Below, piece by piece: positions 6,501 to 11,157 of a stretch of 11,157 nucleotides of DNA. The position numbers and the translations under genes are program-made. The stretch lies in assembly GCA_023415055.1 (NCBI GenBank), contig JAEZLZ010000001.1, forward strand, positions 1 to 11,157. Direction: 5' to 3'. The notes under the pieces were generated by a model. That model worked only from the letters and a program-made list of their open reading frames with translations, was not told the origin of the DNA and made no database searches. Within the stretch, counting starts at the first letter, position 1. Each line of letters begins with the position of its first letter. This DNA comes from Bacillota bacterium (GTDB taxonomy: Bacteria > Bacillota > Clostridia > Lachnospirales > Lachnospiraceae).

Positions 6501-7058
6501 TTAACCCTCGCTTTTCCATCTTACGTAGACATCGCAATCATAATAGGTTCCATCTCTTCTAATTCCTACCTTCTCTTCCGTTTTGGTGTAATGCATTCCT
6601 GCTTTTTGCATCACCTTACCGGAGGCTATGTTCAGAACATCGTGCTTCGCCTGGATGTCTTGATAACCTATCTCATAAAACAAAAAATGCATCACCGCAA
6701 GCAGAGCCTCGGTCATCAATCCCTGGTTCCAGTAATCCCTACCAAGACAATATCCGACTTCACACATTTGATTCCGGTCATCTTCTATTTCTACACTGAT
6801 TGATCCAACTGCCTGATTATTCCGTTTCAATTCCAGTGCCCATACATAGGAATTATTGCGCATGTAGTTGCTTATCCAGCTAAGAATTCGTTTTCTGGAC
6901 ACCTCTTCATTGGAATGAGGTCCCCAGGACAGATACTTACACACCAGTGGGTCCCCGGCCCAGTTTTGATACATATCCTTCGCATCTCTTTCCTCAAAAC
7001 GACGCAGAACGAGCCGCAGTGTCTCTATGGTCACTGTCCCCTTATGCTGTATACCCAT
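6501..7058 (-). CDS. GNAT N-acetyltransferase, RimJ/RimL-like
   Basis: 185-aa cytoplasmic acetyltransferase of the GNAT fold (acetyltransferase_3 type). ETLRLVLRRFEERDA (12-26) is the typical opening strand and turn. EVGYCLGRDYWNQGLMTEA (100-118) carries the acetyl-CoA pyrophosphate loop in RDYWNQGLMTEA, and NIASGKVMQKAGM (143-155) is the usual following helix. Relatives acetylate ribosomal-protein N-termini or small molecules; the substrate here is unknown. The start at 7058 is favoured because GGAGGT lies just upstream with 4-5 nt spacing. The frame remains open to a TTG at 7133, but that segment holds a tandem repeat and a promoter-like sequence and lacks a ribosome binding site. It lies between the pheT terminator and the CgeB-like gene. 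Confidence 0.88.
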   Translation of the reverse strand: MGIQHKGTVTIETLRLVLRRFEERDAKDMYQNWAGDPLVCKYLSWGPHSNEEVSRKRILSWISNYMRNNSYVWALELKRNNQAVGSISVEIEDDRNQMCEVGYCLGRDYWNQGLMTEALLAVMHFLFYEIGYQDIQAKHDVLNIASGKVMQKAGMHYTKTEEKVGIRRDGTYYDCDVYVRWKSEG

Positions 7059-7060
7059 TT

Positions 7061-7067
7061 GCACCTC
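7061..7067 (-). promoter_or_regulatory. Ribosome binding site deciding the acetyltransferase start
   Basis: GGAGGT on the minus strand, 4-5 nt from the ATG at 7058. It argues against the upstream TTG at 7133. Confidence 0.75.
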
Positions 7068-7084
7068 CGTGAAGCTACTAAACG

Positions 7085-7127
7085 ATTGATCATATTGATC
7101 ATATCTCTTCAGAAAATGCTTATACAA
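7085..7127 (-). promoter_or_regulatory. Possible acetyltransferase promoter with tandem 9-bp repeat
   Basis: On the minus strand TTGTAT (7127-7122, 3/6) is followed after 18 nt by TATGAT (7103-7098, 5/6 to the -10). The -10 lies in two perfect tandem copies of a 9-mer (plus strand ATTGATCAT at 7085-7093 and 7094-7102), each containing the TGATCA palindrome. Transcription would begin near 7090, leaving a leader of about 30 nt, which agrees with the start at 7058. The repeat could be an operator; that is inference. Confidence 0.4.
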
Positions 7128-7160
7128 GGACAACCCCGCTTATTCCTTTCTTTCAATAAA

Positions 7161-7250
7161 AAGCAGATGTTCCAAGACTACAATCTGCCTTTATTATGGT
7201 ATATCTCTCAACTATAATAATTTTGATTCTTTGTCTTGTAACATCTGCTT
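7161..7250 (-). terminator. Terminator region after pheT with two alternative stems
   Basis: An 18-nt inverted repeat (7161-7178 with 7233-7250, 17/18 complementary) encloses a 54-nt loop, which has its own stem (7191-7197 with 7214-7220). On the minus strand the structure ends in TTTTTATTG, as an intrinsic terminator would. A shorter stem, GCAGAT (7163-7168) with ATCTGC (7183-7188), uses the same 3' arm and ends at the same T-run. Either form would end transcription of pheT, 35-100 nt beyond its stop codon at 7285. Confidence 0.7.
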
Positions 7251-7284
7251 CCGATTTTATTTGGATATTACGCGATTATTCGCT

Positions 7285-9669
7285 CTATTTCCTGATTTCA
7301 ATGCCCTTTTTCGCTAATGCTGCCAGTATCCCGTCAACCATGCTTTGAATCTCGGTACCCTCTAAGGTTTTTTCCATTGAGCCAAATTCAAGGCGTACGG
7401 TTACGCTCTTCTTATCAGCCAGAAGCTTCTCATCTTCAAAAATATCTACCAGGCGGACGCCCTGAAGATATTCGCAATCGTATTCCTTAATGTAGCATAC
7501 GATACTCTCATAGCGTAAGCTTTTCTCCACAAGCAGGCTTAAATCGATGGTAACACCGGGATACTTGGATATCTCGGTATAACGAAGATTCTCGACCTCT
7601 ACCTTATTCAGATTCTCCAGATCAAGCTCTGCAAATGCAACATTTAATTTCTTATCGATCTTATTCTTGACTCTCAGATCGAGTACGGAGAAATAACCGA
7701 TCTCCTGTCCGTCAGCCAGTACACTTGCACTGTTTACCGGGTGAACATAGTTATATTTTGTGAGCTCTTCCTTTGCTGTAAAGGTGGGGTATATATTCTT
7801 GATTGCATGAATCAACTGATCGATGATTTCCTTGCACTTAAAATAAACTTCCTTCTCGCTAAGTTTCTTACTAGCTACCACTAAGGCAAGCTTCTTGCGC
7901 TCATTTGCCAGACCCTCGGCGTTAAGCCCTTCTGCTACGCGGCCGATTTCATACATACCCATCTCCGGGAAGCTATCCACGTTCTTAGCAACAAAGCCAA
8001 GCATACTGGGAATCATGGTGGATCGGATCGTATCATTTTCAGAAGCCAAGGAGTTGACGATTCGGATATTTTGTTCGGTCACAATTCCCAGCTCTTTATT
8101 CAGTTTATTGTCATACCAGATGTAGCTATGAACTTCATTCATGGCAAAGCGCTCAGTTAACAGCTCCTTCATGCGGTATTCATCACTTCTCTCCACGCTG
8201 TGACGAACCGGTACCAGATAGCTCTTAGCCGGGGTGATATCAAAGTTGTCATAGCCATAGATACGGGTAATCTCTTCAATGATATCTGCCTTCATGGTTA
8301 CGTCCTTGGTCGCTCTCCAGGAGGGAACCACCAAACGGAAGCTATCCTTATCACGGGTCACCGTAAAACCAAGCGCAGTCAGAGTCTCCTCGATGCGGTC
8401 TGAGGAAATATCAATTCCGGTATACTTATCGACATAAGCCTTATCAAAATTGATGCTGATGGTATCATATTTCTTAACATAGCTGTCAGTCAAAGAGGAA
8501 GTCACCTCTACGCCGGGATCAATATCAACTAACAGCTTCAAGAAACGTTCAATCGCGGGGATTGTCAATTCCGGATCCAGCGTCTTCTCATATCTGGCAC
8601 TGGCATCCGTACGAAGACCCATTCTGGTAGCGGATTTACGAACACTGACACCATCAAAGTTAGCAGACTCAAGAAGTACCGAATCGGTATCGTCCGTAAT
8701 CTCTGATAATTCTCCGCCCATAATACCCGCGATTGCTACCGGTTCCTTCTCGTCACAGATCAGCAGAGTATCGGTATCTACTTTACGTTCTACACTGTCC
8801 AGAGTGGTAAAGTTCACCGTCTCAGGGTAAGTCTTTACACGGATCGTTGATACCTTCTTATGATCAAATGCGTGCATCGGCTGTCCGAGCTCCATCATCA
8901 GATAATTGGTCAGATCGGCAAGCAGATTAATCGGTCTCATTCCACAATAGCTGAGGCGAATTCTCATGTTGATCGGAGATTTCTTCTTTGTAATGTTGCC
9001 AATGGAGAGGCAGCTGTAACGATAGCATTTATCAATATTTTCTACCTTTACATCAATTGCCTTCAGGCTCTGATAAATTGAAGTATCCTTTACCTCAAGA
9101 GGCTTTAATGGTCTCTTTGTTAATACCGCAATTTCTCTTGCGATACCATAATGTCCCCAGAGATCCGGACGGTTGGTTAGGGATTTATTATCCACCTCAA
9201 AGATCACATCATCGATCTGCATGATCTCTTTGATATCGGTTCCGAGAGGATAGATATCCTCTAAGATCATCAGACCTGAGTGGTCTTCGCTGATTCCTAA
9301 TTCCTTCTCGGAGCAGCACATACCGTGGCTGACCTCACCGGCAATCTTTGCTTCCTTAATCTCAAGCTCTCCAACCTGTCCGCCGAGAGTAGCGAAGGGA
9401 ACCACTGCGCCTACAAATACATTCGGAGCGCCGCAGACACAGTCTACGATCTCCTTTCCTATATCTACCTTCACCAAGTGAAGTTTCTTGGAATTCGGAT
9501 GATTCTCGATTTCAATGATCTTACCAACCACAACACCTCTGATGTCCTTACCCTTTTCTTCAATTCCTTCCACCTCTGCAGTTGCTAAGGTGAATCTGCC
9601 GATCAATTCTTTCATATTTATACCGGATAAATCCGTGAATTCGGATATCCAATTCATTGATATATACAT
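7285..9669 (-). CDS. pheT: Phenylalanyl-tRNA synthetase beta subunit
   Basis: 794-aa subunit of the cytoplasmic alpha2-beta2 enzyme that charges tRNA-Phe. Domains in order: N-terminal helix and EMAP-type tRNA-binding OB fold (about 43-150, with ENHPNSKKLHLVKVDIG), the NKSLTNRPDLWGHYGIARE linker (161-179), the B3/4 editing domain (about 208-385, with GQPMHAFDHKKV), the B5 DNA-binding-like domain (about 403-475, ending EEITRIYGYDN), a catalytic-like core (about 485-690), and the FDX-ACB anticodon-binding domain (about 700-793). The FDX-ACB opening reads YPGVTIDLSLLV where many homologues have an FPxVxRDL form, so the usual RD pair is absent. Length is normal. GGAGG lies 7 nt before the ATG. It is unusually far (399 bp) from pheS. 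Confidence 0.98.
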   Translation of the reverse strand: MYISMNWISEFTDLSGINMKELIGRFTLATAEVEGIEEKGKDIRGVVVGKIIEIENHPNSKKLHLVKVDIGKEIVDCVCGAPNVFVGAVVPFATLGGQVGELEIKEAKIAGEVSHGMCCSEKELGISEDHSGLMILEDIYPLGTDIKEIMQIDDVIFEVDNKSLTNRPDLWGHYGIAREIAVLTKRPLKPLEVKDTSIYQSLKAIDVKVENIDKCYRYSCLSIGNITKKKSPINMRIRLSYCGMRPINLLADLTNYLMMELGQPMHAFDHKKVSTIRVKTYPETVNFTTLDSVERKVDTDTLLICDEKEPVAIAGIMGGELSEITDDTDSVLLESANFDGVSVRKSATRMGLRTDASARYEKTLDPELTIPAIERFLKLLVDIDPGVEVTSSLTDSYVKKYDTISINFDKAYVDKYTGIDISSDRIEETLTALGFTVTRDKDSFRLVVPSWRATKDVTMKADIIEEITRIYGYDNFDITPAKSYLVPVRHSVERSDEYRMKELLTERFAMNEVHSYIWYDNKLNKELGIVTEQNIRIVNSLASENDTIRSTMIPSMLGFVAKNVDSFPEMGMYEIGRVAEGLNAEGLANERKKLALVVASKKLSEKEVYFKCKEIIDQLIHAIKNIYPTFTAKEELTKYNYVHPVNSASVLADGQEIGYFSVLDLRVKNKIDKKLNVAFAELDLENLNKVEVENLRYTEISKYPGVTIDLSLLVEKSLRYESIVCYIKEYDCEYLQGVRLVDIFEDEKLLADKKSVTVRLEFGSMEKTLEGTEIQSMVDGILAALAKKGIEIRK

Positions 9670-9716
9670 GATTTTTCCTCCAATCTATTCCTGCTATATT
9701 GTATATGGTATTTGTA

Positions 9717-9766
9717 TAATCGGATTACAGATGCTCACGTAAGCTTTACGCGTAATCGGATTATAG
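9717..9766. repeat. TAATCGGATTA palindromes, copies 1 and 2
   Basis: TAATCGGATTACAG at 9717-9730 and TAATCGGATTATAG at 9753-9766 (one difference). The core TAATC-G-GATTA is a palindrome about its central base. The 22 nt between them contain a small hairpin, CGTAA-GCT-TTACG. Confidence 0.8.
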
Positions 9767-9782
9767 TACTCACGCTTCGCTT

Positions 9783-9816
9783 ATTCAAAAATGTTAGCTT
9801 TGCAAACATTTTGAAT
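9783..9816. repeat. Long A/T-rich hairpin within the spacer
   Basis: ATTCAAAA-A-TGTT (9783-9795, one bulged A) pairs with AACATTTTGAAT (9805-9816), a 12-bp stem with a 9-nt loop. It sits between palindrome copy 2 and the first 46-bp module. Confidence 0.65.
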
Positions 9817-9820
9817 CATG

Positions 9821-9866
9821 TATTAATAAAAATCCCGACATCTGCTCGAGTAAGCTCGGCAGCTGT
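9821..9866. repeat. 46-bp hairpin module, copy A
   Basis: Begins TATTAATAAAAATCCCGACA and ends GCTCGGCAGCTGT. It is 44/46 identical to copy B at 9999-10044. Its core folds as ACA, CTGC, bulged T and CGAG against CTCG, GCAG and TGT, with a TAAG loop. On the minus strand the hairpin is followed by CGGGATTTTT, which resembles a terminator. Confidence 0.8.
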
Positions 9867-9877
9867 AGCTTTTCGCA

Positions 9878-9918
9878 TAAGCGGATTACAGTTCGAAAGC
9901 TTCGCTTTCTCACTCGCG
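9878..9918. repeat. 41-bp composite repeat, first copy
   Basis: Starts with the palindrome variant TAAGCGGATTACAG, followed by a GAAAGC-TTC-GCTTTC hairpin. It is 36/41 identical to 9951-9991. Confidence 0.75.
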
Positions 9919-9950
9919 TTGCGATACCCATGAAAGCCATGTCATTCTTG

Positions 9951-9991
9951 TAATCGGATTACAGCTCGAAAGCCTCGCTTTCTCGCTCACG
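9951..9991. repeat. 41-bp composite repeat, second copy
   Basis: Starts with the exact TAATCGGATTACAG, followed by GAAAGC-CTC-GCTTTC. The stem arms are identical to those of the first copy; one of the five differences falls in the hairpin loop. It runs directly into the second 46-bp module. Confidence 0.75.
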
Positions 9992-9998
9992 CTTCGCT

Positions 9999-10060
9999 TA
10001 TTAATAAAAATCCCGACACCTGCTCGAGCAAGCTCGGCAGCTGTCTGCATTTTTATTAAT
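9999..10060. repeat. 46-bp module copy B inside a 61-nt hairpin
   Basis: Outer arms ATTAATAAAAAT (10000-10011) and ATTTTTATTAAT (10049-10060) form a perfect 12-bp stem. A 3x3 internal loop follows, then GACA/TGTC, a C/C mismatch, CTGC/GCAG, a bulged T, CGAG/CTCG and a CAAG loop. In the pheS transcript this large hairpin begins a few nt after the stop codon and ends in an A/U-rich arm, so it may stall, terminate or protect the RNA. Confidence 0.8.
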
Positions 10061-10071
10061 TAATCCGATTA
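10061..10071. repeat. TAATCGGATTA palindrome, copy 5, overlapping the pheS stop codon
   Basis: TAATCCGATTA on the plus strand, the reverse complement of the core seen in the other copies. Its last three bases (10069-10071) are the pheS stop codon on the minus strand. Confidence 0.75.
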
Positions 10072-11109
10072 CCGTGCAAATTTTTTCAGTTGCTTTAGGT
10101 TTCCTCCATTGAAAAGGCGGATGTCCTTTACGTTGTACTTCATCATGGCAAGTCTGGTCATGCCGAGACCGAATGCGAAGCCCGTATATTTATCCGGATC
10201 GATACCGCCGAGACGAAGTACATTCGGATGGATCATACCGCAAGGCAGCAGCTCCAACCAACCGGATTGCTTACAGGTAGGGCATCCGGATCCGCCACAG
10301 ATTGCGCAGTTGATATCCAACTCGAAACCGGGTTCCACGAAGGGGAAGAAGCCGGGACGAAGTCTTACCTTAACATCTCTCTGGAATACTTCGGATAATA
10401 ATACCTTCATAAAGTAGATGAGGTTTGAGATGGAGATATCGTCTCCTACCATCATACCTTCCATCTGGAAGAAGGTGTTCTCATGGCTGGCATCAATATT
10501 CTCATTACGGAAGCATCTTCCGGGAAATAATACCTTCAAAGGCTCGCCCGGCTTCGGTGCTCCGTATTTTCTTAAGATCGTGTTCTGTGCCGCGGAGGTA
10601 TGAGTCTTAAGCAGCTGTCCGTTCTCCAGATAGTAGGTATCTGTCATATCTCTTGCCGGATGATTCTTCGGTATATTAACTCCTTCAAAGTTATTGAACT
10701 CTGTTTGAATCTCAAGACCGTCCTCGATAATAAAGCCCATTGTCTTGAAGATATCCTCGATCTGCTTCTGCACCATTGTGATCGGATGCATCGTTCCAAC
10801 CGGTTTATCGGAGGGGATGGAAAAATCATATCGCTCAGCCTTTGCTAACTCTCTCTGATATTCTTTCTCTTCCATCTTCTTCTGATATTCTACAATTGCC
10901 TGTTCTATCTCGTCCTTCAGAAGATTCACCTGCATACCGGCTTGCTTCTTCGCTTCTGCATCCAGATTACGAAGATCCTTTAAAGCTTCGGTAACAAGAC
11001 CTTTTTTGCCAAGGAAAGAAACGCGGATACGCTCCAGCTCCTCTTTCAGATTGACAGCATTCAATTCTTTCGAAAACTGTTCTTTAATACGTTCAAGATT
11101 CTCTAACAT
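10069..11109 (-). CDS. pheS: Phenylalanyl-tRNA synthetase alpha subunit
   Basis: 346-aa catalytic subunit of the cytoplasmic PheST enzyme. The N-terminal coiled-coil arm (about 1-90, rich in Glu and Lys) contacts tRNA. The class II catalytic core follows: KNHPARDMTDTYYL (148-161, motif 1 region), LKTHTSAAQ (167-175), motif 2 at about 197-218 (GRCFRNENIDASHENTFFQ), FFPFVEPGFELD (254-265) near the phenylalanine pocket, and motif 3 GFAFGLGMTRLAMMKYN (310-326, Arg319). CxxC-x4-CxxC (Cys268, 271, 276, 279) is a feature of many Firmicute PheS proteins and may bind zinc. AGGAGGT lies 7 nt before the ATG. The pheS leader, where a T-box would be expected, is outside the window. The stop codon falls in a palindromic repeat. 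Confidence 0.98.
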   Translation of the reverse strand: MLENLERIKEQFSKELNAVNLKEELERIRVSFLGKKGLVTEALKDLRNLDAEAKKQAGMQVNLLKDEIEQAIVEYQKKMEEKEYQRELAKAERYDFSIPSDKPVGTMHPITMVQKQIEDIFKTMGFIIEDGLEIQTEFNNFEGVNIPKNHPARDMTDTYYLENGQLLKTHTSAAQNTILRKYGAPKPGEPLKVLFPGRCFRNENIDASHENTFFQMEGMMVGDDISISNLIYFMKVLLSEVFQRDVKVRLRPGFFPFVEPGFELDINCAICGGSGCPTCKQSGWLELLPCGMIHPNVLRLGGIDPDKYTGFAFGLGMTRLAMMKYNVKDIRLFNGGNLKQLKKFAR

Positions 11110-11157
11110 ATTTCTACCTCCTAAATTAAACTATCAGCATGTTATACATGCTTTGAT

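Larger units (their letters stand above)
9670..10068. repeat. Repeat-filled pheS-pheT spacer
   Basis: This 399-bp stretch has no convincing gene. It is a mosaic of short palindromic repeats: five copies of a TAATCGGATTA core (9717, 9753, 9878, 9951 and 10061), two 46-bp hairpin modules (9821-9866, 9999-10044), a 17-mer CTCACGCTTCGCTTATT present exactly twice (9769-9785, 9986-10002), and two GAAAGC/GCTTTC hairpins. None of these repeats was seen elsewhere in the window. The gap from 9670 to 9716 holds the pheT ribosome binding site. Confidence 0.85.

Noticed and set aside
7059..7133. TTG start for the acetyltransferase at 7133
   Set aside because: The strong GGAGGT directly before 7058 and the promoter-like tandem repeat in between favour the shorter protein.
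9712..9933. Plus-strand reading frame over the pheS-pheT spacer
   Set aside because: It runs through the palindromic repeats, has no ribosome binding site, and its translation shows no recognisable domain; the open frame is best explained by the repeats.
9717..10071. CRISPR-like repeat array
   Set aside because: The repeated units are short palindromes with unequal spacing (about 36, 125, 73 and 110 bp), the spacers are themselves repeats, and no cas gene is present.
11110..11157. T-box riboswitch for pheST
   Set aside because: Often found upstream of pheS in Firmicutes, but only 48 nt of leader are present and no T-box sequence is visible in them.

Overview
The window looks like chromosome of a low-to-moderate-GC Firmicute, most likely a clostridial (Lachnospiraceae-type) anaerobe. 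This is inferred from strong AGGAGG-type ribosome binding sites, a clostridial-style MscL with a C-terminal Cys4 tail, a PheS with a CxxC-x4-CxxC insert, a CelC-like GH5 glucanase, and the gene order aroQ / Xaa-Pro peptidase / efp, which matches yqhS-yqhT-efp in Bacillus. All ten complete genes and one partial gene lie on the minus strand, so transcription runs from high to low coordinates.

In transcription order: pheS (11109-10069) and pheT (9669-7285) encode phenylalanyl-tRNA synthetase, but a 399-bp non-coding spacer full of palindromic repeats separates them. After pheT comes a long terminator-like inverted repeat. Next are a RimJ/RimL-like N-acetyltransferase (7058-6501), a CgeB-like glycosyltransferase with its own promoter (6274-5105), and mscL (4908-4474). 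A bidirectional terminator (4320-4362) follows, then a cytoplasmic GH5 glucanase (4270-3236).

A good extended -10 promoter (3170-3198) then starts a probable operon: yqeG (HAD phosphatase), aroK (shikimate kinase), aroQ (type II 3-dehydroquinate dehydratase), a YqhT-type M24 Xaa-Pro peptidase, and the first codons of efp, cut by the window edge. aroK and aroQ serve aromatic amino acid synthesis. The peptidase and EF-P share a proline theme: EF-P relieves stalling at proline runs and the peptidase removes residues preceding proline.

The protein genes are ordinary. The noteworthy material is between genes. (1) The pheS-pheT spacer holds five copies of a TAATCGGATTA palindrome and two 46-bp modules (44/46 identical) whose only differences fall at unpaired positions of the predicted hairpin. 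One of these modules sits in a 61-nt hairpin flanked by opposed palindrome copies, one of which includes the pheS stop codon. (2) Two exact DnaA-box matches in the same orientation, 31 bp apart, lie between yqeG and aroK. (3) An 18-bp inverted repeat after pheT shares one arm with a second, shorter hairpin. (4) A tandem 9-bp repeat overlaps the predicted promoter of the acetyltransferase. No transposase, CRISPR array, tRNA or rRNA was seen.
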